From an uncultured Collinsella sp. (lineage in GTDB: Bacteria > Actinomycetota > Coriobacteriia > Coriobacteriales > Coriobacteriaceae), in contig CABRIC010000050.1 in assembly GCA_902470905.1 (NCBI GenBank), forward strand, positions 1-14,805: a stretch of DNA of 14,805 bases, read 5' to 3'. This document shows, piece after piece, positions 7,359-14,759 of this stretch. Every line of letters starts with the position of its first letter. The stretch's first letter is position 1. The notes under the pieces are model-generated. The model saw only the letters and a program-made list of their open reading frames with translations, was not told where the DNA came from and searched no databases. Both the position numbers and the translations under genes were made by a program.

Positions 7359-7363
7359 GGCCA

Positions 7364-7369
7364 TCCTTT
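7364..7369 (-). promoter_or_regulatory. def ribosome binding site (decides start)
   Basis: On the minus strand AAAGGA is followed by TGGCC and then ATG at 7358. The site includes the first base of the other ATG (7364), so only the second ATG has workable spacing. Confidence 0.7.
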
Positions 7370-7376
7370 CGGGTTG

Positions 7377-9830
7377 TTACATCAAATCATAGGCGTCGAC
7401 GTCAACGCTCACGCTCACGCCGCGCACAGAGCCCACCTCTTTGAGACAGGCGTCGATATCATCAGAGACATGGTACCCCACGGGCGACTTCACAAGCAGA
7501 TGGAAGCGGTAGCGGTCCTTGGCTCTCTCGATTACACACGAAGCCGGGCCCAGCACCTGCGGCACGGCACTCCCCGCCCGCAAAAAGTCGGGCGCGGCAG
7601 CATGCCAACGGCGCTTGAGGAGCTTTGCAATGCGCCCGATGTAGTCCTGCGCTTCGTCTCGGTTCGCCGACCACACCAAGATGTTGACCAGGCGAACAAA
7701 CGGCGGGTACAGCGCGTCGCGTCGCTGATCAAGATCGTGGTCGGTAAAGATCGAACGGTCATGTTCAGCGACGGAGCGAATGACCGGGTCCTCGGGCAGG
7801 TAGGTCTGGATGATCACCTCGCCGGGGCGATCGCCGCGACCGGCACGGCCCGCCACCTGTTCCAGCAGGTCGTAGGCGCGCTCCCCTGCGCGAAAGTCGG
7901 GCAGCTTGAGGGCGAAGTCGGCATTGACCACGCCCACGAGCGTGACCTCGGGAAAATCGAGACCTTTTGCGATCATTTGGGTTCCCAGCAACACGGCGCA
8001 ATCCGCCGCATCGAACTGCTCGAGCAGCTTTTTGTGCGCGTCCTTTCCGCGCGTGGAATCGGCATCCATGCGAATAATGGCGACGTCCTCGGGCAGTATC
8101 TGATGAAGCGCGTCCTCGATCTGTTGCGTGCCCAGGCCCATTTTTGCCAGGTAACGACTGCCACACTTTGGGCAGCGACTCGTGGGCGCGGGATACGGCT
8201 GCACGCGCCAGGACGAACCACAGGTGTGGCACTGCAGCGTATGGGTGCGCTCGTGGTACGTAAGCGCCGTGGAGCAGTGGTTGCAGGTGGGGACGCAACC
8301 GCACTCGCGGCACATCAAAAACGGCGCAAAGCCACGGCGGTTATGCAGCAGCACGGCCTTCTCGCGGCGCTCGACCACACGCTCCAAGCCCTCCATCAAG
8401 GGTTTTGAGAACATGGAGCGGCTGCCGTGCGAGAACTCGCGGCGCAGGTCGGCAATGCGGACTGTCGGCAGCACGGCGTGTCCCGGGCGCTCGGGCATCT
8501 CGACGCGCGTCCAGGTGGCACCGTTATACGTGCCACGGCGGCAGCGGTCGAGGGCCTCGGCGGAAGGCGTGGCCGAGCCCAGCACGAGCGGGCAGCGGTA
8601 GCGCCGCGCCATCTCGGCCGCCACTTCGCGCGCATGGTAGCGCGGGCTGGAACCCTGCTTGTAGCTGGTCTCGTGCTCCTCGTCGATGATGATGAGGCCC
8701 AAGTCGCTGAGCGGGCAAAAGAGCGCCGAGCGGGCGCCCACGACCACGCGCGCGGCACCGCTGGCGACCATATCCCACTGGTCCAGGCGCTCGCCGGGCG
8801 AGAGGCGCGAATGGAACACGGCGACCGTCTCGCCAAAACGCGAGCGGAAGCGGCCGACGGTCTGGGCCGTCAGCGATATCTCGGGCACGAGCACGCAGGC
8901 CGAACGGCCGGCCGCCAGCACGCGCTCGATGGCGGAGAGGTACACCTCGGTTTTGCCGGAGCCGGTGACACCGTCGACCACCACCACGTCGCCATGAGCG
9001 TCCAGACGGGCGCGCTCAATCTGCGCGAGTGCCTGCTGCTGGCCGTTCGTGAGCGCGACTGGTGCCTTACCGCTTGCCGAGGACAGCGTGGTCTGCTCGC
9101 TGCAGCCACGCCAGGCGCGACGCTCCTCCACCACGACGACACCACGTTTTTCGAGCGCCTTGATGGTCGCCGACATGCTGTTGTAGAGCAGGTTGAGATC
9201 GCGCGTCGTGACCGGGCCGCACTGGAGCGCCTCGATGAGCTGACGCTGGCGGACCGCGGTCTTGGGCGGCGTGTAGTCGAAACCCTCGGGCGTGAGCATG
9301 ACCCAGCGATTTTGGATAGGCTTGACGGCGGGACGTTCAACCGTCCACACGCCGTCGTCGCCTTTGACCACGCGCGGGCTTCCACCCGGGGGCAAGAACA
9401 GGCGCAGGCACTCGGAAAGCGTCGCGACATACTCGCGGCTCATCCAGCGTGCGATACGGGCAGCCTCTGCGGTAAAGAGCGGTTTGCTGAGGATAGCCTC
9501 GATGGGCTTGATGCGTGCGGGGTCGAGGGCGATGTTGCCTTGTAGGTCGCCCAGCTCAGGCGCAATGTCGACAATATAGCCCGCGGCGGCACGGTTACCA
9601 AAGTGAACCAGGACCGTTGATCCGATCTGCGCTTCGCTAGCAAGGGGTTGAGGAATGCCATAGGCAAACGGCTCGGACAGCGCACGCGTCGGGATGTCGA
9701 GAACCACGCTCGCATAGGCGGCGATGGGCTCAGGTGCGGGCTCGAGCTGCGCCGGGGCGGCGGCAGGAGCCGCGGACTTCGGAGCTTCCTTAGGTTCCGG
9801 CGAACCAAACAGCGACAGTTGCTCGGCCAC
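7377..9830 (-). CDS. priA: Primosomal protein N' (replication restart helicase PriA)
   Basis: An 817-aa superfamily 2 helicase that recognises stalled forks and reloads the replisome. The order is a Pro/Ala-rich N-terminal extension (about 1-37), the 3'-DNA-binding domain (from about 38), a winged-helix region, Walker A GVTGSGKT (287-294), DEEH (383-386), and a zinc module with four Cys pairs: C507/C510, C516/C519, C534/C537 and C553/C556. The first three pairs keep the E. coli spacing; the last gap is longer (16 against 10). The QVAGRAGRGDRPG-type motif VI is present near the end. The start is GTG at 9830, with AGGAGGT nine bases upstream and a stop at 9860-9858 in frame. Residues 4-8 are QLSLF, the consensus beta-clamp-binding pentapeptide, which is unexpected for PriA. 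def follows after 18 bases; a gltX terminator lies just upstream. Confidence 0.96.
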   Translation of the reverse strand: MAEQLSLFGSPEPKEAPKSAAPAAAPAQLEPAPEPIAAYASVVLDIPTRALSEPFAYGIPQPLASEAQIGSTVLVHFGNRAAAGYIVDIAPELGDLQGNIALDPARIKPIEAILSKPLFTAEAARIARWMSREYVATLSECLRLFLPPGGSPRVVKGDDGVWTVERPAVKPIQNRWVMLTPEGFDYTPPKTAVRQRQLIEALQCGPVTTRDLNLLYNSMSATIKALEKRGVVVVEERRAWRGCSEQTTLSSASGKAPVALTNGQQQALAQIERARLDAHGDVVVVDGVTGSGKTEVYLSAIERVLAAGRSACVLVPEISLTAQTVGRFRSRFGETVAVFHSRLSPGERLDQWDMVASGAARVVVGARSALFCPLSDLGLIIIDEEHETSYKQGSSPRYHAREVAAEMARRYRCPLVLGSATPSAEALDRCRRGTYNGATWTRVEMPERPGHAVLPTVRIADLRREFSHGSRSMFSKPLMEGLERVVERREKAVLLHNRRGFAPFLMCRECGCVPTCNHCSTALTYHERTHTLQCHTCGSSWRVQPYPAPTSRCPKCGSRYLAKMGLGTQQIEDALHQILPEDVAIIRMDADSTRGKDAHKKLLEQFDAADCAVLLGTQMIAKGLDFPEVTLVGVVNADFALKLPDFRAGERAYDLLEQVAGRAGRGDRPGEVIIQTYLPEDPVIRSVAEHDRSIFTDHDLDQRRDALYPPFVRLVNILVWSANRDEAQDYIGRIAKLLKRRWHAAAPDFLRAGSAVPQVLGPASCVIERAKDRYRFHLLVKSPVGYHVSDDIDACLKEVGSVRGVSVSVDVDAYDLM

Positions 9831-9839
9831 GGCTCCAGC

Positions 9840-9846
9840 ACCTCCT
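9840..9846 (-). promoter_or_regulatory. priA ribosome binding site (supports GTG start)
   Basis: AGGAGGT on the minus strand lies nine bases upstream of GTG 9830. No ATG or GTG occurs in frame between the upstream stop (9860-9858) and this GTG, so the site fixes the start. Confidence 0.8.
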
Positions 9847-9860
9847 ATCCCATACGTCTA

Positions 9861-9895
9861 CAGAAACAAGAGCCCCGCTCGGGTGAACGGGGCTC
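9861..9895 (-). terminator. Intrinsic terminator of gltX
   Basis: Read on the minus strand, GAGCCCCG (9895-9888) and CGGGGCTC (9877-9870) form an 8-bp GC-rich stem with a 10-base loop, followed by TTGTTTCTG (9869-9861). It begins about 23 bases after the gltX stop and ends only about 30 bases before the priA GTG. Confidence 0.8.
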
Positions 9896-9918
9896 GGATA
9901 CATACGTTTGCGCAGCGA

Positions 9919-11394
9919 TTACAGCGCCATCGTGCGGGCGCGGTCGATGCGCGCCAAGCAATCGTCGCGGCCGACGAGTGCCATGGTCTCGCCCAACGGA
10001 GGGCTCACCATGTTGCCGCAAACGGCGACGCGCACGGCCTGGAACACCACGCGCTTCTTAAGGTCCATCTGCTCGGGCAACGGCTCAAGCGCAGCGTCGA
10101 TGTTGGCAGCCGTCCACTCGTCCACGCCCTCGAGCGCGGCCTTGGCGGCATCCAGAATGGCACCCATGCCTTCCTTGGCCAGGCCCTTGTTAACGGACCT
10201 CTCGTCATACTCGAGCGTCTCGGCCGTGGCAAAGATGGGAGCGGCGACGGTCACGGCGTCGGCCGGCATCTTGGTGCGCGGCTTGACGATGGCGGCAAGC
10301 GCATCGATCCAATCCTCGCCGTACTCGACATTACCCTCGATGAGACCCGCCTCGTGCAGCTCGGGGACCATGATCTCGTCGGCAAACTGAGCATCGGACA
10401 TGCCGTTGATGTACTCGGCATTGACCCAATCGAGCTTCTTGGGGTCGAAGGTCGCCGGGTTCTTAGAGATGCGGTCGAGCGAGAACTTGCTGGCCAGGAC
10501 ATCGCGCGGGATGATCGTGGTCTCGCCGTCGAGCGACCAGCCGAGCAGCGCCAGGTAGTTGACGAAAGCGTCGGACAGGTAGCCGGCGTCGCGGTACTCC
10601 TCCACCGAGGTGGCGCCGTGACGCTTGGAGAGCTTCTTACCGTCGGCACCCAGGATCATGGAGATGTGGGCGAACGTGGGCACGGGCGCGCCGAGGGCCT
10701 CGTAGACCATGACCTGGCGCGGGGTGTTGGACAGGTGATCGTCGCCGCGGATGACGTGGGTGATCTTCATCATGGCGTCGTCGACGACGGTCGCGAAGTT
10801 GTACGTGGGCGTGCCGTCGGAGCGGAAGATAACAAAGTCGTCGAGCTCCTTGGCGTCGAAGGTCACCTCGCCGTGGACAGCGTCGTGGATGACGACGTCG
10901 CCGCGGTCCTCGGGCACCTTGATGCGCAGGACGTAGGGCTCGCCGGCCTCGATGCGGCGACGGGCCTCCTCGGGATCAAGATCGCGGCAGCGACGCTGAT
11001 AGCCCTGGAAGGGGTCCTTGCGCTCCTGCGCGGCCTTGCGGTCGGCTTCGAGCTGCTCCTTGGCGCAGAAGCAGGGATAGGCCTTGCCCTCGTCCCAAAG
11101 CTTCTGGGCGGCCTGCTTGTACAGGTCCAGGCGCTCGGTCTGGGCGTAGGGGCCATAGTCGCCGCCCACCTCGGGACCCTCGTCCCAGTCCAGGCCAAGC
11201 CAACGCATGGCGCGCAGAATGATCTGCGTGTTCTCGTCGGTGGAGCGGGTGGGGTCGGTGTCGTCGATGCGCAAGATGAACGTACCGCCGTTTGCGCGGG
11301 CGAAAGCCCAGTTATAGATAGCGGTGCGGGCGCCGCCGATGTGCAGCTTGCCCGTCGGTGAGGGTGCAAAGCGGACGCGAACGTCTGATGCCAT
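9919..11394 (-). CDS. gltX: Glutamyl-tRNA synthetase
   Basis: A 491-aa class I aminoacyl-tRNA synthetase that attaches glutamate to tRNA-Glu. Visible are RFAPSPTGKLHIGG (8-21) with the HIGH-type signature as HIGG, the KMSKS loop as KLSKR (254-258), and C108, C110 and C136, which resemble three of the zinc ligands of bacterial GluRS. The C-terminal anticodon-binding part has the expected length. ATG 11394 is chosen because GAGGAG lies six bases upstream and the protein then starts MASDVRVRFAPS; the in-frame start at 11433 would add 13 unconserved residues. Whether the enzyme also charges tRNA-Gln cannot be told from sequence. It is divergent from metK and ends in its own terminator. Confidence 0.96.
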   Translation of the reverse strand: MASDVRVRFAPSPTGKLHIGGARTAIYNWAFARANGGTFILRIDDTDPTRSTDENTQIILRAMRWLGLDWDEGPEVGGDYGPYAQTERLDLYKQAAQKLWDEGKAYPCFCAKEQLEADRKAAQERKDPFQGYQRRCRDLDPEEARRRIEAGEPYVLRIKVPEDRGDVVIHDAVHGEVTFDAKELDDFVIFRSDGTPTYNFATVVDDAMMKITHVIRGDDHLSNTPRQVMVYEALGAPVPTFAHISMILGADGKKLSKRHGATSVEEYRDAGYLSDAFVNYLALLGWSLDGETTIIPRDVLASKFSLDRISKNPATFDPKKLDWVNAEYINGMSDAQFADEIMVPELHEAGLIEGNVEYGEDWIDALAAIVKPRTKMPADAVTVAAPIFATAETLEYDERSVNKGLAKEGMGAILDAAKAALEGVDEWTAANIDAALEPLPEQMDLKKRVVFQAVRVAVCGNMVSPPLGETMALVGRDDCLARIDRARTMAL

Positions 11395-11400
11395 GGAAAT

Positions 11401-11406
11401 CTCCTC
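11401..11406 (-). promoter_or_regulatory. gltX ribosome binding site (decides start)
   Basis: GAGGAG on the minus strand, then ATTTCC, then ATG 11394. The longer in-frame start at 11433 lies upstream of this site and overlaps the likely transcription start region. Confidence 0.75.
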
Positions 11407-11434
11407 GATTGCAGGATGGATGTCTAACCGCACC

Positions 11435-11440
11435 AGTATA
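11435..11440 (-). promoter_or_regulatory. Probable -10 element of gltX
   Basis: TATACT on the minus strand matches TATAAT at five of six positions. Transcription would begin near 11428, about 35 bases before the ATG. The -35 position (about 11458-11463) is a poor match to TTGACA. Confidence 0.4.
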
Positions 11441-11474
11441 AAGCATCAAAGCAACCTCCGCACAAAGGGCACCG

Positions 11475-11566
11475 ACCTACTCATTGGGGACAGACTTAAA
11501 TGAACAGCCCTAAATTAAGAACGTCTCCAACGACTGGTCATTTAAGTCTGTCCCCAATGAGTAGGT
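11475..11566. repeat. Perfect 29-bp inverted repeat between gltX and metK
   Basis: Bases 11475-11503 are the exact reverse complement of 11538-11566, around a 34-base spacer. The arms contain TTGGGGACAGACTTAAATGA. After one mismatch the pairing continues for three bases (CAG 11505-11507 with CTG 11534-11536). The GGGGACAGACTTAAATGA core resembles the GGGG(A/T)CAGAC palindromes linked to REP-associated tyrosine transposases; that link is inference from memory of the motif style. The element fits between the two divergent promoters. Confidence 0.85.
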
Positions 11567-11598
11567 GCGGAAAGGGTGTGAATGTTTGATTTACGCGC

Positions 11599-11604
11599 TA
11601 TGAT
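11599..11604 (+). promoter_or_regulatory. Probable -10 element of metK
   Basis: TATGAT differs from TATAAT at one position. Transcription would begin near 11611, leaving a leader of about 60 bases that contains the hairpin at 11623-11649. The -35 position (about 11576-11581, GTGTGA) is weak. Confidence 0.45.
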
Positions 11605-11622
11605 GTGCCCTTGCATAGAGAG

Positions 11623-11658
11623 CCCGGCGGAATGGTAACGGTCGCCGGGACACGTTTT
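11623..11658 (+). promoter_or_regulatory. metK leader hairpin followed by a U tract
   Basis: CCCGGCG (11623-11629) pairs with CGCCGGG (11643-11649) around a 13-base loop. ACACG and then TTTTT (11654-11658) follow, and the ribosome site AAAGGA comes directly after. The layout looks like a terminator placed in a leader, so attenuation is possible. It does not match a SAM riboswitch class that I can recognise. Confidence 0.5.
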
Positions 11659-11671
11659 TGAAAGGACAATC

Positions 11672-12952
11672 ATGTCAGAAGAACTTCGTTCCATCCCGCC
11701 CCAACACGGGTCCTTTGTTTTTACGTCGGAGTCGGTGACCGAAGGTCATCCCGATAAGATCGCTGACCAGATCAGCGACGCCGTCCTCGACGCAATCCTC
11801 GCCAAAGAAATAGAGCTCCAGGAGCAGGGCTACATCGCCCCCAACGGCGTGCCTGCCAACGTGGAGAACGTCCGCTGCGCCTGCGAGACCCTCGTGACCA
11901 CCGGCACCGTCATCGTCGCCGGCGAGATTCGCACCCAGGCCTACGTAGACGTTCAGGAAATCGCCCGTGGCGTTATCCGCCGCATTGGCTACAACCGTGC
12001 CAAGTTCGGTTTTGACTGCGACACCTGCGGCGTCATGAGCCTCATCCACGAGCAGTCGCCCGATATCGCCCAAGGCGTTGACGAGTCCTTCGAGACCCAG
12101 ACCGGCGCTACCACCGACCCGATCGACCTGATCGGTGCCGGCGACCAGGGCATGATGTTCGGATATGCCTCCAACGAGACCAAGACCCTCATGCCCATGC
12201 CGCACTACCTGGCAAGCCGCCTAGCCGAGCGCCTGGCCGCCGTGCGTCACGACGGTACCCTCGCCTATCTGCGTCCCGACGGCAAGACCCAGGTCACCGT
12301 GCGCTACGAGGAAGGCAAGCCCGTCGAGGTCACGACCATCGTCATCTCCACGCAGCACGCCGCCGAGATCGAGGACATGGGCAAGATCAAGGCCGACCTC
12401 ATCGAGCACGTCATCACCCCGGTCATGGCCGCTGAGAACATGCCGTGGGATAACGCGGACATCTACGTGAACCCCACCGGTCGCTTTGTCGTGGGCGGCC
12501 CCATGGGCGACACGGGTCTGACCGGCCGCAAGATCATCGTCGACACCTACGGCGGCTACGGCCGTCACGGCGGCGGCGCCTTTAGCGGCAAGGACTGCAC
12601 CAAGGTCGACCGATCCGCCGCGTATGCCGCGCGCTGGGTCGCCAAGAACGTGGTCGCCGCCGGCCTAGCCGACCGCTGCGAAGTCGAGCTTGCCTACGCC
12701 ATCGGCGTTTCCAAGCCCCTCTCAATCATGGTCGACACTTTCGGTACCGCACATGTTGCCGAGGACAAGATCGTCGAGGCCGTAGAGAAGACCTTCGACC
12801 TGCGCCCGGGCGCAATCATCCGCGACCTGGACCTACGCCGCCCCATCTACGAAAAGACTGCAGCCTACGGTCACTTCGGCCGAGAAGACGCCGACTTCAC
12901 CTGGGAAAAAACCGACCGAGTCGAAGAACTCAAAGCAGCCTGCGGCCTGTAA
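11672..12952 (+). CDS. metK: S-adenosylmethionine synthetase
   Basis: A 426-aa cytosolic enzyme that makes S-adenosylmethionine from methionine and ATP. Signature blocks are FTSESVTEGHPDK (17-29) with the active-site His and Asp, GAGDQGMMFGYA (155-166), GGPMGDTGLTGRK (275-287), and the glycine-rich YGGYGRHGGGAFSGKD loop. It is about 40 residues longer than E. coli MetK. The extra length is an N-terminal extension of about 12 residues, an insert of about 19 residues after DAIL (about 46-67), and an insert of about 9 residues just before GAGDQG. ATG 11672 has AAAGGA upstream at good spacing. It is divergent from gltX, has its own leader hairpin and a strong terminator, and so is probably monocistronic. 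It supplies the methyl donor used by RsmB. Confidence 0.97.
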   Translation: MSEELRSIPPQHGSFVFTSESVTEGHPDKIADQISDAVLDAILAKEIELQEQGYIAPNGVPANVENVRCACETLVTTGTVIVAGEIRTQAYVDVQEIARGVIRRIGYNRAKFGFDCDTCGVMSLIHEQSPDIAQGVDESFETQTGATTDPIDLIGAGDQGMMFGYASNETKTLMPMPHYLASRLAERLAAVRHDGTLAYLRPDGKTQVTVRYEEGKPVEVTTIVISTQHAAEIEDMGKIKADLIEHVITPVMAAENMPWDNADIYVNPTGRFVVGGPMGDTGLTGRKIIVDTYGGYGRHGGGAFSGKDCTKVDRSAAYAARWVAKNVVAAGLADRCEVELAYAIGVSKPLSIMVDTFGTAHVAEDKIVEAVEKTFDLRPGAIIRDLDLRRPIYEKTAAYGHFGREDADFTWEKTDRVEELKAACGL

Positions 12953-12989
12953 GCCAGCAGCAAATGCTGCAACCAAATATCGACGCACC

Positions 12990-13029
12990 AAAAGAAGTAC
13001 CGGCCCCAACCGGTACTTCTTTTTTATTT
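12990..13029 (+). terminator. Strong intrinsic terminator of metK
   Basis: A 14-bp stem, AAAAGAAGTACCGG (12990-13003) with 13010-13023, has the six-base loop CCCCAA and runs into a T tract (13020-13025, then ATTT). The A run on the 5' side means it could also stop minus-strand transcripts. Confidence 0.93.
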
Positions 13030-13087
13030 GAACGGTGGTGAAGATATTTCGATAAGCAATGCATGACGCGTCACCAGCTAATGAATT

Positions 13088-13117
13088 TTGCGCACGCGCA
13101 CTTCTACCATGTATCCT
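13088..13117 (+). promoter_or_regulatory. Possible promoter of the serine dehydratase gene
   Basis: TTGCGC (13088-13093) and TATCCT (13112-13117) are 18 bases apart. Transcription would begin around 13123, almost at the first base of the inverted repeat, so the mRNA would open with that stem-loop. Both boxes are imperfect. Confidence 0.3.
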
Positions 13118-13119
13118 TA

Positions 13120-13241
13120 GTCCCGAGGGGCGGGGCATAAGGTCGATCGCGAGTTCCGCACGAGCCGGAGAGCACTTAATGTGCTCTCCGTGTGAGTCAG
13201 GACTGTCCGAGCAGGCGACCTTATGCCCCGCCCCTCGGGAC
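13120..13241. repeat. Perfect 26-bp inverted repeat with an inner hairpin, upstream of the serine dehydratase gene
   Basis: Bases 13120-13145 (starting GTCCCGAGGGGCGGGGC) are the exact reverse complement of 13216-13241. In the 70-base interior, CGGAGAGCAC (13166-13175) pairs with GTGCTCTCCG (13181-13190) around the loop TTAAT. The element ends 25 bases before the start codon. It may be a mobile palindromic repeat or a structured mRNA leader. Confidence 0.85.
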
Positions 13242-13266
13242 GACGAGACAAGGCAAAGGAGCAGCC

Positions 13267-14759
13267 ATGGCAGGCAAGCCGCAAACACTAGCTACGACCT
13301 CGGCATTCGAGATCTTGGGCCCCGTCATGGTCGGCCCCAGCTCATCGCACACCGCCGGCGCCCTGCGCTGCGCCCAAGTTGCCGCCAGCCTGCTGGAAGG
13401 CCGCATAACCAAAGTCACCTTTGGCCTATGGAACTCCTTCGCCCACACCTACCACGGCCACGGCACCGACCGTGCGCTCGTCGCGGGCATCCTAGGCCTT
13501 GATACCGATGACGAGAACATCAAGCAGGCCTTCGACCTCGCGCACGAGCAGGGCCTCGAATATCACTTTGACATCAAGGGCGACGACGCCTCCATCCACC
13601 CCAACACCGTCGACATCGACATGGTCGACGACACGGGCGCCACGGCACAGGTCCGCGGCGAGAGCCTGGGCGGCGGCAAGATGCGTATCAGCCGCATTAA
13701 CGGCGTCGGCGTCGACATCTCGGGCATGTACTCCACGCTCTTCGTGGCACACAAGGACGTCCCCGGTGTACTCGCCGCGCTCACCAACCTGCTCGCCTAC
13801 GCACACGTGAACATCGCCTTCTGCCGCACCTACCGCACCGAGGTGGGCGGCCAGGCCTACTCCGTCTTTGAGACCGACGGCGCGCCCGACGACACCGTCG
13901 TCCCCATGCTGCGCAAGCTCGACAATGTCGATTACGCAACGTTTATCGAGCTCCCTGGTTCTGCCTCGTCGCTCTCCCCCGGCGTCTCGGCCAAGGAAAT
14001 CTTCGACGACGGCGAGCAGCTACTCGATGCGTGCGAGGAACTGGGGCTCAGCATCGGCGCCGTCATGGCCGTTCGCGAGGCGCGTCTGACCGGCGAGGCC
14101 CACGCCGTCGCTGCCATGCGCCGCGTGCTCGACGTCATGCGCGAGGAGACCATGGCTCCCATCGCCAATCCGCAACGCTCGCTCGGCGGGCTTATCGGCG
14201 GCGAGGCCAAGCTCGTCGAAGCAACCCGCTGCAACGATTTGAGTGCAAGCCTGATGGGCGCCGTCCAGACCGACGCCGTTGCCCGCGCCATGGCCGTGCT
14301 CGAGCGCTCCGCTACCATGGGCGTGATTGTCGCCGCCCCCACGGCAGGCTCCGCGGGTGTTGTGCCCGGCTGCGTGCTTGCGCTCGCCGATCGCCTGCAG
14401 CTCGACGACGAACAGGTCATGGACGCGCTCTACTGCGCAGCCGCCATCGGCCTAAACCTCACCACAAGCGCCTGCGTTGCCGGCGCCGAGGGCGGCTGCC
14501 AGGCCGAAGTCGGAAGCGCCGCCGCCATGGCAGCCGCCGCGCTGGTGCAGATGCTCGGCGGCACGCCCGAGCAGGCGCTCGACGCCAGCTCCATCGCGCT
14601 AAGTAACCTGCTGGGTCTCGTTTGTGACCCCGTCGGTGGCCTCGTGGAAGTGCCCTGCCAAAACCGCAACGCCATTGGCGTGGCAGCGGCCTTTAGCTCG
14701 GCACAACTCGCCCTCGCAGGCATTAAGAGCTTGGTGCCGTTTGACCAGATGGCACATGT
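13267..14759 (+). CDS. sdaA: L-serine ammonia-lyase, iron-sulfur dependent, fused beta-ACT-alpha chain (3' truncated)
   Basis: Converts L-serine to pyruvate and ammonia using a [4Fe-4S] cluster. 497 genuine codons are present. Residues 11-150 are the beta domain, with GPSSSHTAG at 23-31. About 157-245 is an ACT-like regulatory domain (FVAHKDVPGVLAALTNLL). About 260 onward is the alpha domain. The cluster ligands are C411 (GGCQAEVG), C453 (LVCDPVGG) and C464 (EVPCQNRN); their spacing of 42 and 11 equals that of the Legionella enzyme (C343, C385, C396, from memory). In Bacillus the beta and alpha parts are separate genes. AAAGGAG lies five bases before ATG 13267. The reading frame runs on into adapter sequence, so residues after 497 (CLLYTSDAADD-like) are artefact and the true C-terminus, roughly 30-40 residues, is missing. 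A long inverted repeat lies in the leader. Confidence 0.95.

Larger units (their letters stand above)
12953..13266. other. Intergenic region between metK and the serine dehydratase gene
   Basis: The region contains a small hairpin, GCAGC/GCTGC, at 12957-12970, the metK terminator (12990-13029), a possible promoter (13088-13117), a 26-bp perfect inverted repeat (13120-13241), and the ribosome site AAAGGAG (13255-13261). No gene is supported; frames that cross it are by-products of the inverted repeat and adjacent GC-rich coding sequence. Confidence 0.7.

Noticed and set aside
7359..7364. Start of def at ATG 7364 (two residues longer)
   Set aside because: Its ribosome site would overlap the ATG; the ATG at 7358 has AAAGGA at correct spacing.
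9724..11361. A 545-codon open frame on the plus strand opposite gltX and the priA start
   Set aside because: It mirrors gltX codons, is low-complexity Gly/Val/Leu-rich text with no motif, and arises from the G/C bias at third positions. gltX on the other strand is certain.
11395..11433. Start of gltX at 11433
   Set aside because: It adds 13 unconserved residues and precedes the GAGGAG site that serves ATG 11394.
11567..11671. SAM riboswitch upstream of metK
   Set aside because: The leader is only about 60 bases and lacks the conserved core of any SAM riboswitch class I can recall; only a simple hairpin is supported.
13120..13266. Glycine riboswitch in front of the serine dehydratase gene
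   Set aside because: The conserved glycine aptamer core is absent; the interior has one hairpin and no tandem aptamer layout.
13059..13502. A 147-codon open frame on the plus strand crossing the 13120-13241 repeat
   Set aside because: It starts in non-coding sequence, reads through both repeat arms and continues out of frame inside the serine dehydratase gene. There is no ribosome site.
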